Source: Candidatus Babeliales bacterium
GTDB taxonomy: Bacteria; Babelota; Babeliae; Babelales; UASB340
NCBI GenBank assembly: GCA_023133515.1
Contig: JAGLWI010000006.1
Span: 23,108-87,107, forward strand
Reading direction: 5' to 3'
Length of the DNA stretch: 64,000 bases
Numbering within the stretch: position 1 is the first letter of the stretch; each line of letters opens with the position of its first letter. Shown one piece after another: positions 39,064 through 47,434 of the stretch. The notes under the pieces were generated by a model. The model saw only the letters and a program-made list of their open reading frames with translations. It ran no database searches and had not been told where the DNA came from. A program made the translations under genes and the position numbers.

Positions 39064-40329
39064 CTAGATAAAATCATAAATCCAAGACTTCATTCTCTTA
39101 AATACCTTTGTAAACATCGAATCATTTTTATCCAATGTAAATTCTAAATCATTTTGACCCGCCGCGTACAAAAGCAACCCATATCCTGTTGAATAAATTG
39201 GACTTTTTAAAAGATCTGGAATGTTATGCAAAATTTCAGAGTCCTTCTTTTTATAAGAATGCGGAACACCAACTCTTACTGGCATACCAAATTTATTTTT
39301 AGCAAGATCAGCCATTCCTGAAAGCAAGGAACCGCCACCTGTTAAAACCATTCCTGTTGGCATAAATGTTTTTAGCCTATAAGTTATTATCTCTTGTACA
39401 AGGAGATCAAAAATTTCTTCTGCTCGAGGATTTAAAATTTCAAACAAAGAATAAGTTTCAATTTCTTTAATTCCTTGCCCATATTTCAACTCAACCTCAA
39501 CCTTATCTTTATCCAACTCAAGATACTTATCTTCCCACACAAAACCATAAAGTTTTTTTAACTCTTCTGCGATTGAAATTGGAATACTAAGACCTATGGC
39601 AAGATCATTCGTAAAATGATTACCTGCAATAGGTAGTACCTTTGAATGTAAAATTCTTCCATCTCTATAAATAGCAAAATCGGCAGTACCACCCCCAATG
39701 TCAAGTATCCCTACACCAAGTTCTCTTTGTGATGGAGTAAGAACTGCATCCGCCGAAGCTATCTGTTCTAATACAATATCAGAAACTTTTACCCCAGCAA
39801 GTTCACAAGATTTAATTATATTTTGTGCTGAAGAAACTGCTCCTGTTATAATGTGAACTTGTGCCTCTAATCTTACACCATGCATTCCAACCGAATCTAA
39901 AATATAATCCTGTCCATCAATCTTAAAATATTGTGGTAAAATATGTAAAATTTCTTGATCCTGTGGAATTGGTACAGCTTTTGCTGCATCGATAACTCTA
40001 TCAACATCATTCTGGCAAACATTTTTATCACGTACCGCAACAACACCTTTTGAATTTAATGAGTGTATATGTCCACCAGAAATTCCAACAGTTACAGTCT
40101 CTATTTTTGTACCAGCCATATCTTCTGCTTGTTTTATAGCTTTTTTTATTGAATCGACGGTCTTTGAAATATCAACAACAACCCCTTTCTTAAGACCATA
40201 AGAAGGATTTTGACCTATTCCAATCAAATCTACACCACCATAGGCATCTCGATTTGCTATCAAAACACAAATCTTAGTTGTACCAATATCTATGGCAGCA
40301 ACTACATCACTAAATATCTTCTTTCCCAT
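39064..40329 (-). CDS. ftsA: Cell-division protein FtsA
   Basis: 421 residues, actin-like ATPase that tethers FtsZ to the membrane. N-terminal phosphate loop 'AIDIGTTKICVLIA', the second 'LDIGGGTADFAIYR', and 'MVLTGGGSLLSGM' are visible. The C-terminal amphipathic helix is present ('FTKVFKRMKSWIYDFI'). A strong GGGAGGGGG ribosome-binding site lies inside the end of ftsQ, which it overlaps. Confidence 0.96.
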   Translation of the reverse strand: MGKKIFSDVVAAIDIGTTKICVLIANRDAYGGVDLIGIGQNPSYGLKKGVVVDISKTVDSIKKAIKQAEDMAGTKIETVTVGISGGHIHSLNSKGVVAVRDKNVCQNDVDRVIDAAKAVPIPQDQEILHILPQYFKIDGQDYILDSVGMHGVRLEAQVHIITGAVSSAQNIIKSCELAGVKVSDIVLEQIASADAVLTPSQRELGVGILDIGGGTADFAIYRDGRILHSKVLPIAGNHFTNDLAIGLSIPISIAEELKKLYGFVWEDKYLELDKDKVEVELKYGQGIKEIETYSLFEILNPRAEEIFDLLVQEIITYRLKTFMPTGMVLTGGGSLLSGMADLAKNKFGMPVRVGVPHSYKKKDSEILHNIPDLLKSPIYSTGYGLLLYAAGQNDLEFTLDKNDSMFTKVFKRMKSWIYDFI

Positions 40330-41213
40330 TATCCCCCTCCCTCTTTTTTTGTGTACTCAGCTGCTAGCTTCCCAAGCTTTATTCGTTTATGTTCAAAAAT
40401 TTCTTTTTTTAAAAAATTAAAAGTTTTATTATTAATATGTTTTACAATCAAACGATTTTTAAATCTAGTATCAAACAAACCATTCTTTTTCCCCCATCTT
40501 TTTTTGCTAATTGTTTTTTTAAATGAATCTAAAATGTTATCAAATAATGCAAATTTTTCTAAATCAAAAAAGGCCTTGTTATCTGTAACAATTAAAATCT
40601 TATTTTTCTCTTTTTTATTTTTTCTTGGAAAAAGATTTATGCTAGAATCTCTCAAATAATTCCAATCATATTCAAAAAAACTTTTATCAGAAACTTTTTG
40701 AAAAAATGAATAAATTTGAGAAGATACTTTTTTGTCAAAAATATTTAATGCCACATTAACACTCTTCATATTTTTTGAATCAGGGCCATCAAAAAGTTTA
40801 AAATCAAAAATATTTTGATTATCACCTAAAACAAATCTTTCATTAATTTTACAAAAAGGTTTTGTTCCAACAATTTTAAGTTTTGCAATACTAGGTTCTA
40901 CAAAATCCCATTCAACTTTTCTAACAATTTTAAATTTATTATTTAAACAAAAACTCAAATCTGAAGGATTAAACATTTCAAGATTTTTATTTTCAAGATA
41001 AAAATTAGCAAACTTAATTAAATTATTTTTTAATGTATCAGAATAGATAAAATCAACATCAACAAAAACCTTTTTGGGAACTAAAACTTTTAAAAAACTT
41101 CCATGTACAAAAAAAACAACTTTCTGTCCCAAAAAAACAATAATTATTATTAATAAAGAACATAAAAATAAAAGTTTTAACCTTTTCTTTAATATATTTT
41201 TATCTTTTTTCAT
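40329..41213 (-). CDS. ftsQ: FtsQ-like divisome protein
   Basis: About 294 residues: short basic cytoplasmic N-terminus, one membrane helix ('LLFLCSLLIIIIVFLG'), then a POTRA-like domain ('VFVDVDFIYSDTL', 'VRKVEWDFVEPSIAKLKI') and a C-terminal beta domain. Sequence is diverged; the assignment also relies on its place directly before ftsA-ftsZ. I take the ATG at 41213; an in-frame TTG 12 bases upstream is possible. Confidence 0.82.
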   Translation of the reverse strand: MKKDKNILKKRLKLLFLCSLLIIIIVFLGQKVVFFVHGSFLKVLVPKKVFVDVDFIYSDTLKNNLIKFANFYLENKNLEMFNPSDLSFCLNNKFKIVRKVEWDFVEPSIAKLKIVGTKPFCKINERFVLGDNQNIFDFKLFDGPDSKNMKSVNVALNIFDKKVSSQIYSFFQKVSDKSFFEYDWNYLRDSSINLFPRKNKKEKNKILIVTDNKAFFDLEKFALFDNILDSFKKTISKKRWGKKNGLFDTRFKNRLIVKHINNKTFNFLKKEIFEHKRIKLGKLAAEYTKKEGGG

Positions 41214-41349
41214 TACAATAACCAAAAACCTATTTAAAAAGTTGGATTCTTACAGCATTGCACTATGATTTTAAATAAAAACAGCAATATTACGCAATAT
41301 ATCCAAATCTTGAATAAGAAAACATAGATTAACTAATGTTATTGAATAA

Positions 41350-42105
41350 TCAGAAACGTTCAATTTTTTCAGATAAAAGAAATAATAATATTCCTGCAGC
41401 AACAGAAGCATTATAAGAAACATCATCAGTTTTTTGCGGTAAAGTTATGAGTTTACCCTCTTTTAAAAGTGATTTCGAGATTCCTATCGCTTCACTACCG
41501 ATAACTAAACAAAGCGGAACCTCATAATCAACGTTGGTTGCATCCTTTCCATTTTTAATAACTGACATATAAAATTTGTAACCTGCATTTTTTAATTCCA
41601 TTACAGCACTTTTTATGGAAGGTGCAAGATAAACATTCAATCGCTCCACCAATCCTGTTGATGTTTTATGAGCAACAGCATTCAATGGAGCCGCTCCCTT
41701 TTTACATAAAACAACACCATCAACACCCGTGCAATATGCAGAACGCAAAATTGCCCCCAAATTTCTTACATCTTGAATAGAATCAAGCAACAAAATAAAA
41801 GGGTTTTTTTTAGGATCAAAAATATTTTTACAAAATTTGAATTCAGAGACTAATGCAACAATTCCCATATGATCATTTGTTCCTGCCATTCTAGTTAAAA
41901 CATCTTTAGAAACATAAGAGGTATTAAAAAAATATTTTGGCAAATATCTTTCAATTCTAGAAAAAGATTTTGGTACAGGTCTTGTAGTATAAATAGAATA
42001 AAGTTTTCTTTTCTTTGCCCTCAAAAGTTCTATTACAGAATGAGCACCATATATAAGATCATATTTTGTTTTTTTTATTTTTTTTGTTGCCGATTTTTTT
42101 CTCAT
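41350..42105 (-). CDS. rlmB: 23S rRNA Gm2251-type 2'-O-methyltransferase (SpoU/TrmH family)
   Basis: 251 residues. An N-terminal substrate-binding domain ('YGAHSVIELLRAKKRKL') and the SPOUT motifs 'LDSIQDVRNLGAILRSA', 'LVIGSEAIGISKSLL' and 'YNASVAAGILLFL'. The usual 'SLNVSVA' is SYNASVA, a mild change. Probably RlmB; another TrmH-family target cannot be excluded. Confidence 0.9.
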   Translation of the reverse strand: MRKKSATKKIKKTKYDLIYGAHSVIELLRAKKRKLYSIYTTRPVPKSFSRIERYLPKYFFNTSYVSKDVLTRMAGTNDHMGIVALVSEFKFCKNIFDPKKNPFILLLDSIQDVRNLGAILRSAYCTGVDGVVLCKKGAAPLNAVAHKTSTGLVERLNVYLAPSIKSAVMELKNAGYKFYMSVIKNGKDATNVDYEVPLCLVIGSEAIGISKSLLKEGKLITLPQKTDDVSYNASVAAGILLFLLSEKIERF

Positions 42106-42221
42106 ACTATACCATTTATATTTTTACACATTTATTTATACTTATAAACATTATAATAATGGCTTACTATCAAAAAGTAAAAACTATAATTATAAAATTA
42201 TTTTACATAATAAAGGATTAA

Positions 42222-42935
42222 ATGTACATATTAGAGGGTAATATTGGAGTTGGCAAATCCACTTTTCTAGAACAAATCAAAAAAAATCTTCCTGAAATAC
42301 AAATTCTTACGGAACCAAAGGATAATTGGACACAGCAAATCTTTGGTCAATCATTATTGGAAAATTTCTATAAAAATCCACAAAGATGGGCTTATACACT
42401 TGAAACTCTTGCTATGATATGCAGAGCAAAAGACCACATAAAAGAACAAAATCAAAAAAATGGTAATGTACTCATTGAAAGATCTGTATATTCTGGTCAT
42501 TACTGTTTTGCTATAAATGGGCATCAAAATGGATATTTTACTCAAATTGAATGGAACATCTATAACAAATGGGCCAATTTTATACTAACCAATCAATGCA
42601 AACCTCCAAAAGGTTTTATCTATTTAAAAGCAACACCACAAATATGTATTGAACGAATAAAAAAAAGAGGCCGTATGAGCGAAAAAAGTTTAACTATGGC
42701 ATATTTAAAACAAATACATTATTGGCATGAAAAATTTCTTATTAAAAAAGATAATATCACTGAAACAATAAAAAATGTTCCTGTTCTTATTTTAAATTGC
42801 AATCAAAATTTTATACAAAACCAGCAAATTTTGTTGGAACATTTAGTAAAAACAAAAAATTTTATTGAAAAAACAACTCTAACAAAACAATTAAATACCG
42901 TAATCAAAGATAAAGATATAGGTTTGACAATTTAA
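42222..42935 (+). CDS. Deoxynucleoside kinase
   Basis: 237 residues. P-loop EGNIGVGKST at the very N-terminus, 'LIERSVYSGHYCF' (the ERS motif), and the lid 'IKKRGRMSEKSL'. This is the dCK/dGK/TK2-like family, which phosphorylates deoxynucleosides to dNMPs. AAAGGA precedes the ATG. It makes functional sense with the NupC nucleoside importer. Base specificity cannot be read with confidence. Confidence 0.9.
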   Translation: MYILEGNIGVGKSTFLEQIKKNLPEIQILTEPKDNWTQQIFGQSLLENFYKNPQRWAYTLETLAMICRAKDHIKEQNQKNGNVLIERSVYSGHYCFAINGHQNGYFTQIEWNIYNKWANFILTNQCKPPKGFIYLKATPQICIERIKKRGRMSEKSLTMAYLKQIHYWHEKFLIKKDNITETIKNVPVLILNCNQNFIQNQQILLEHLVKTKNFIEKTTLTKQLNTVIKDKDIGLTI

Positions 42936-42964
42936 ACAATTTTTTAGCTTAAAACTTTGACTTG

Positions 42965-42993
42965 TTGACTGTTTTTATTTAAAATTTTATTAG
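42965..42993 (+). promoter_or_regulatory. Promoter of tRNA-Val
   Basis: TTGACT (42965-42970), 17-base spacer, TATTAG (42988-42993), ending 16 bases before the tRNA. Confidence 0.55.
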
Positions 42994-43009
42994 AATTTGC
43001 TTTTTATTT

Positions 43010-43086
43010 GGGCGAATAGCTCAGTTGGTTAGAGCACCTGCCTTACAAGCAGGGGGTCGCAGGTTCGAATCCTGCTTCGCCCACCA
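43010..43086 (+). tRNA. tRNA-Val (anticodon TAC)
   Basis: Acceptor GGGCGAA pairs TTCGCCC; anticodon loop CTTACAA gives TAC; T-loop TTCGAAT. CCA is encoded at 43084-43086 and is also the left edge of a hairpin repeat. Confidence 0.96.
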
Positions 43087-43114
43087 GTCTTCGCTCCTAC
43101 GGAGCTACGCCTGG
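43084..43114 (+). repeat. Hairpin repeat sharing the CCA of tRNA-Val
   Basis: Outer stem CCAG (43084-43087) with CTGG (43111-43114), inner stem CTCC with GGAG around TAC, and two six-base internal segments TCTTCG and CTACGC between the stems. The same architecture follows tRNA-Asp at 60497 and occurs inverted at 60585. GC-rich in an AT-rich setting. Confidence 0.8.
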
Positions 43115-43154
43115 CAAGCCAGCTAGATTGAAAATCTTTAAAAACATTGAAATA

Positions 43155-43183
43155 TTTACACTATTTTTGAACTTTGATATTAT
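43155..43183 (+). promoter_or_regulatory. Promoter of tRNA-Asn
   Basis: TTTACA (43155-43160), 17-base spacer, TATTAT (43178-43183), 12 bases before the tRNA. Best promoter match in the window. Confidence 0.62.
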
Positions 43184-43195
43184 AAAATTAAGTGT

Positions 43196-43271
43196 TCCTC
43201 GGTAGCTCAGTTGGTAGAGCAAACGACTGTTAATCGTTGGGTCGCAGGTTCGAGTCCTGCCCGGGGAGCCA
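43196..43271 (+). tRNA. tRNA-Asn (anticodon GTT)
   Basis: Acceptor TCCTCGG pairs CCGGGGA with one T-G pair; anticodon stem ACGA/TCGT with GTT anticodon; T-loop TTCGAGT; discriminator G and encoded CCA at 43269-43271. A minus-strand ORF ends inside this gene. Confidence 0.96.
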
Positions 43272-44327
43272 TTTTCCAGAATCAACCGTTTTCATGATTA
43301 TCTTAAATACAGGTTTCAGCTCTAGATCAAGCTTCCCATCCATATAAGAAAAATTCGATGTTATTATTTTGACTAAATTATGTTTTTGATCGGCATTTCT
43401 CCGTCTGAACATGTCAGCAGCCTTTTCCGAGAGTTCTAAGATTAAATTAGCATTTTCAAGATATGCAGTATCTGCCTTTTGCATTAATAATAACTTTACA
43501 GCCAAAGATTCTTTTTCTTCTATCCAGTTCTTAGATTGTGTTTGCCAAAACTCTTCACTAATTTTTTTATCTAGCTTATCAAGATATACTTGATCGACCC
43601 GTCTTTGCAACACAGCCATCTTATTTTTATCATCTATTTTTCTAGCAAGTGCTTTATCCCGAATAGTCAAAATTGTTTCTGCAATGATATATTTTTTTTT
43701 GTTAAAACGTTTCTTGATTTCTATGTATTTCTTTGGATCATAAACTTCAACAAAACTAATAAGTACGAAAAAGCTAAACCAATCTTTTGTTTCATCCATG
43801 CGATTGGAATACTTCATTTCTTCTGACAGTTGGGCAAATAATGTATTAAGACCACAAATAAATGATACTGTTTGAGGAAATTTTGCATCATTAATATCTA
43901 TATATTTTTTTATAAAATAGGTATGATCTCTTGATGTGTCTTGATAAAGGGCCATAAATGCTTTTTTCAAAAATATAAATTGCATAAAAATAGCATTTGG
44001 GTTTAATTCAGACTTGTTTGCAAGAACATCTTCATACTTCACCAAAGCTGTAGGATCTTGATCAATTGCTACATTATATTTTTTTATGTATGTCAAAAAT
44101 TTCCGACAAACAGGAAACATTTTTTTTCCTATTTTATCTATTATTGCTCGAGTTGGCTGTTCTTGTTCAGTCCATTTCTCATAAAGGCATTCTAGCTGCT
44201 CTTTTAACATGGGCTCATTAAGCACTTTTTCGATAAACCGTGCAATATCAGGCAATGACTTTATCTGTTCCGCTAAATCAAATAATGTTTCTATTACTAG
44301 TTCTTTTTCTGATAACATCTTATTCAC
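43230..44327 (-). CDS. Unknown soluble protein whose C-terminus is antisense tRNA-Asn
   Basis: A 362-365-residue, highly charged, probably all-helical protein without signal or membrane segments. The last about 14 residues ('GQDSNLRPND') are encoded by the complement of tRNA-Asn, the classic sign of a frame that runs into a tRNA. The original stop was therefore probably lost when the DNA joined the tRNA 3' end. GTG at 44327 or ATG at 44318 may start it; no ribosome-binding site is clear. The gene looks less AT-biased than its neighbours. It may be an imported cargo gene; function unknown. Confidence 0.6.
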   Translation of the reverse strand: MNKMLSEKELVIETLFDLAEQIKSLPDIARFIEKVLNEPMLKEQLECLYEKWTEQEQPTRAIIDKIGKKMFPVCRKFLTYIKKYNVAIDQDPTALVKYEDVLANKSELNPNAIFMQFIFLKKAFMALYQDTSRDHTYFIKKYIDINDAKFPQTVSFICGLNTLFAQLSEEMKYSNRMDETKDWFSFFVLISFVEVYDPKKYIEIKKRFNKKKYIIAETILTIRDKALARKIDDKNKMAVLQRRVDQVYLDKLDKKISEEFWQTQSKNWIEEKESLAVKLLLMQKADTAYLENANLILELSEKAADMFRRRNADQKHNLVKIITSNFSYMDGKLDLELKPVFKIIMKTVDSGKWLPGQDSNLRPND

Positions 44328-44529
44328 TTTTTATTCACATATTAATTAACAATTCTTGCTACAATGCCTTATATAATACTATATATAACGGTTTTTCCCC
44401 AGGAAACAGTGCTTTTTATATTCCAGCACTATGAAACACAATGTACTGGTTCAGATAGATGTGAGACAAAATCTTAGTCTAAATTCTTAGAAAGTATAAG
44501 CACTTAAAAAATATGAACTCTTAAAAAAA

Positions 44530-44576
44530 GAGGCCTCCAATTGTTAAATTAAATTTAACTAACGAAAGGAGACCTC
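44530..44576 (+). promoter_or_regulatory. 5' hairpin covering the ribosome-binding site of the transposase remnant
   Basis: Outer arms 44530-44538 and 44568-44576 pair in 8 of 9 positions, and an inner 7-bp stem (44543-44549 with 44553-44559) closes on a TAA loop. The AAAGGAG site (44565-44571) is within the right arm, and the ATG follows at 44577. This would block translation from read-through transcripts, as in several IS elements. Confidence 0.6.
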
Positions 44577-44858
44577 ATGCAGATAAAATACCTGCAATCA
44601 AAACAAGTACATGATATATCGCACAGCAAGTATTTTCAAGAACCTTGTGAAAAAAGAGAAAAACTTGTTTTGTATAAGCAATTGATAAATGAAGGTTGTA
44701 GCCAAAAAACAGCATTACTAGCAATAGGAACTTCTAGGGCAACATATTTTAGATGGATCAAAAGATATAATCTAAATGCATTTGCACTTTCGTGCACTAT
44801 TCATTATAATCTGTACATCGTCGTAATTTATCATTTTTTAAATAAGGGAAACCAATAA
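44577..44858 (+). pseudogene. Transposase N-terminal remnant (IS481/IS3-like helix-turn-helix)
   Basis: 93 codons. The first about 60 residues carry a helix-turn-helix ('GCSQKTALLAIGTSRATYFRWI') like the N-terminus of IS481-type transposases. After 'KRYNLNAF' the frame continues as unrelated hydrophobic sequence, so the DNA-binding part was kept and the rest, including the DDE core, is gone. It overlaps the next ankyrin gene start by one base. Confidence 0.7.
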
Positions 44859-46198
44859 TGAATATCACATCCAAGTTTTTAGTAAGCATAACGCTCATTT
44901 GTTCAATGATCACCACGAAATCAACAACAAATTCCACAGCTACACCTGAATTAGACATAGACAAGGCTTTTATTTCAGCCGTAAAAAACAATAATCTAAA
45001 AAAAATGGAAGACCTCATAAAAGAAGGAGCTGATGTTAATGCATCAATTTCTTACATCATAGGTACTTTTAGTGACGGTTATATGATGATTAAAAGTTCA
45101 CCTCTTATATTTGCTACAAGAAAAAATAAGCCAAAAATGGTAAAGATACTCTTACAAGTAAAAAATAAACTTGACACGACTCTTGGTCAAGCTCTTAATG
45201 CAGCTATAGTACGCGGCCATTCAGACATAGTAGAAGAACTTATAAAAGAAGGGGCTGACGTTAATAGTATAACTGATAAGTATACAAAAGAGACACCATT
45301 AATTTTAGCCGTAAATCATGCTCTTGCGTTTTCAAAATATAGTCAAGACAATAATATGCGTCTAAATAGCCAGAAAATTGTAAAAGTACTTCTAGAAATC
45401 CCAGGCATTGACCTTGATCATGCTAACGTACATGGTGAAACAGCTAGATCCTTACTTGAAAAATTAAATACAGATGTGAGATCAACTACAAAAAATTATT
45501 CGACAATGTCAGCAGATGAATTAAAAGAAGCTTTAATGAAAGTTATAAGAGAAAATGATGTTGATAGCGTTCCTAAAATATTGGATCAACCAGAGTCAAA
45601 GAATTTTGGCGAAAGAAACTTAAGAAAAGCTCTTGAACTGGCTGCTAAGAATAATTGTATCAAAATAGTGCACATGCTCATACAAGCGGGAGCTGATGTT
45701 AAGCACGAATATTCTAATGCTCTTAAAGATGCAGCTGAAAAAGGTTATATCGACGTGGTAAAAGCGCTCCTTCCAGTTCAAGGAACTGACAAGCGTGATT
45801 ATAGTAACTCTTTTTATATGGATATTAATCCTTTTAATGGTTTGCGCGACGCAGCTCTTATAAAAGCTGCTAGTAATGGTCATATAGATGTGGTAGAAGA
45901 GCTTATACAAGCAGGAGCCAATGTTAACTATATGAATGTTTTTGGTGAAAGAGCTCTGGTCATAACTGCTAAGAATGGTCATGCAAATGTAGTAAAAAAG
46001 CTTATACAAGCAGGCGCTAAGGTTAATGATTTTAATAGAAATGGCGAAACAGCTCTTCATTGGGCTGTAAGGCTGAATCATGTAGATGTGGCAAGAGAAC
46101 TTTTACAGGTTCGAGGAATTGATGTTGACTGGTTTTCGAAGAGCAGGGCTCAAGATCAGGGTGGTGAGATGCTGAAGCTATTTAAACCATTAAGCTAA
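44858..46198 (+). CDS. Secreted ankyrin-repeat protein
   Basis: 446 residues. N-terminal hydrophobic signal (about 5-20) and then about nine ankyrin units in two blocks (about 30-205 and 240-430), with clear 'GADVN', 'GHIDVVEELIQAGANVN' and 'GETALHWAVRLNHVDVA' motifs. Between the blocks is a non-ankyrin linker ('STKNYSTMSADELKEALMK'). AAGGGA lies 9 bases before the ATG. Likely exported host-interaction protein. Its coding is less AT-skewed than the neighbouring hypothetical genes, in keeping with acquisition. Confidence 0.88.
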   Translation: MNITSKFLVSITLICSMITTKSTTNSTATPELDIDKAFISAVKNNNLKKMEDLIKEGADVNASISYIIGTFSDGYMMIKSSPLIFATRKNKPKMVKILLQVKNKLDTTLGQALNAAIVRGHSDIVEELIKEGADVNSITDKYTKETPLILAVNHALAFSKYSQDNNMRLNSQKIVKVLLEIPGIDLDHANVHGETARSLLEKLNTDVRSTTKNYSTMSADELKEALMKVIRENDVDSVPKILDQPESKNFGERNLRKALELAAKNNCIKIVHMLIQAGADVKHEYSNALKDAAEKGYIDVVKALLPVQGTDKRDYSNSFYMDINPFNGLRDAALIKAASNGHIDVVEELIQAGANVNYMNVFGERALVITAKNGHANVVKKLIQAGAKVNDFNRNGETALHWAVRLNHVDVARELLQVRGIDVDWFSKSRAQDQGGEMLKLFKPLS

Positions 46199-46386
46199 TA
46201 ATTTACCACGACTACTTTTATTTTCAGTCCAACCTTTTTTGCAAAAGGATGAATGGTATCAATAATACGCTTTGCAGGACTTAAATAAATTTTTTGAATA
46301 TTAAAAGACTCAAGCTTTGCAATTAATTCTTTTGCCTGCTTTTTCCCCTCAAGGCTTAAGATCCGTTCCTGCTTCAGATTTAACAA
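46195..46386 (-). pseudogene. Histidine-phosphatase (phosphoglycerate-mutase-like) fragment
   Basis: 63 codons. 'ERILSLEGKKQAKELIAKLE' and 'IYLSPAKRIIDTIHPFAKK' match the region after the catalytic RHG in this family ('LTxxGxxQA', then 'SxxxRAxxTA'). The catalytic N-terminus and the C-terminal half are missing, so it is a remnant. It overlaps the ankyrin stop by 4 bases on the opposite strand. Confidence 0.6.
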
Positions 46387-46428
46387 GTAACCATTGATTT
46401 TACAGCAAATATGTTTACACTCTCTATA

Positions 46429-46458
46429 GAAAAGTTGCCAAGATAGTCCAATAAAGTG
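46429..46458 (+). repeat. 30-bp repeat, copy 1
   Basis: GAAAAGTTG followed by a diverged word and then ATAGTCCA. About 24 of 30 positions match copy 2 at 52645-52674. Both lie next to gene remnants. A degraded version of the TCTTCG hairpin repeat follows copy 1 at about 46460-46500. Confidence 0.5.
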
Positions 46459-46621
46459 AACTAGTCTTCGTTCCTACAAAACTTTGCATAGCATAGCCAT
46501 TTTTATTTTTACAAATCTAAAAATTTAAAATCCAAATAAAAAACCAAGTTTAAAAATAATTAAAATTATTTTTTTACTATTAACTATTTTAATATTCAAA
46601 TCACAAATTATTGAGGTAATA

Positions 46622-47137
46622 ATGTATTTATTATTATATGTAGCATATGTAACAAAAAACATGGCTAATATTGGAACATTTCTTATTAGGTTATCATCTA
46701 TTTTGATTTTTATCTTGGGAAATAAAAAACTAAAAGAATATTTTTGCAAAATAAAAATCGAATCCGCATTTTTAATATTAAGAGAAATGGAACCTTTTAT
46801 TGATGATATTACTCAAATAGTAGATAAAGGTTATTTAAATGACAAGATTCGTAGAGACCAATTAATTCTAAATAAATTCAATGAATTTAAAAACAAAATA
46901 CACCAATCAATTATTCAAATTTCAGGTAAAAAATCCAAACAAATTCATAAATTAGTAAAAGAATTAGAAAAATATTGTAAAGAATTAAGCTATGTAGCTC
47001 ACGCAATATATGAAAAAAATAAAGAATTCCAAAAACTGAAACTCTCACAAGAAACTCAAAAAGATTATCATAAAAAATTAAAATCATTCTACGAAAAAAC
47101 AGAAAAAATACTAAAACCCATAATTCAAAACTATTAG
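46622..47137 (+). CDS. Membrane-anchored coiled-coil protein of unknown function
   Basis: 171 residues. A hydrophobic N-terminal part (about 1-34, possibly one or two membrane passes or a signal) is followed by a long, charged, helical region likely to form coiled coil ('FNEFKNKIHQSIIQIS' onward). GAGG lies 6 bases before the ATG. No domain recognised. Confidence 0.62.
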   Translation: MYLLLYVAYVTKNMANIGTFLIRLSSILIFILGNKKLKEYFCKIKIESAFLILREMEPFIDDITQIVDKGYLNDKIRRDQLILNKFNEFKNKIHQSIIQISGKKSKQIHKLVKELEKYCKELSYVAHAIYEKNKEFQKLKLSQETQKDYHKKLKSFYEKTEKILKPIIQNY

Positions 47138-47434
47138 AACAAATTTTATATTCATCAAAATTTTCATTTTACTCTGTGTTTTAATTTAACCTTCCAATAC
47201 CTCCCCAATATGCCATGAATTTCTCCTTGTTTATCAAAATACATAAAGAAACATAATTAAATTATAGCAATACTTTTTTCAGTCTGAAAAAAGTTATTCT
47301 TCAAAAGTCAAAAATAATTCAAATTGTGGCCTTTGCTCAAGAGACTTAAATTAATTATCCTATTTATTAGGAAAAATATATTAAATTTTTAAAATAAATA
47401 TGAAAGATTAATAAATTAACTTGGAGGTTATTAT
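47138..47434. other. Gene-free stretch with a perfect inverted repeat
   Basis: No ORF of interest. A perfect 11-bp inverted repeat (ACTTTTTTCAG) is centred at 47281 (47270-47292). It has no T-run after it, so it could be an operator or a weak terminator for the gene on the left. Confidence 0.45.

Noticed and set aside
43097..43285. 62-codon minus-strand ORF containing GSPGRTRTCDPTINSRLL
   Set aside because: This is the complement of tRNA-Asn; such 'GRTRTCDPT' peptides are a known annotation artefact.
45620..46081. 153-codon minus-strand ORF antisense to the ankyrin gene
   Set aside because: Its repeated peptides reflect the ankyrin repeats read backwards.
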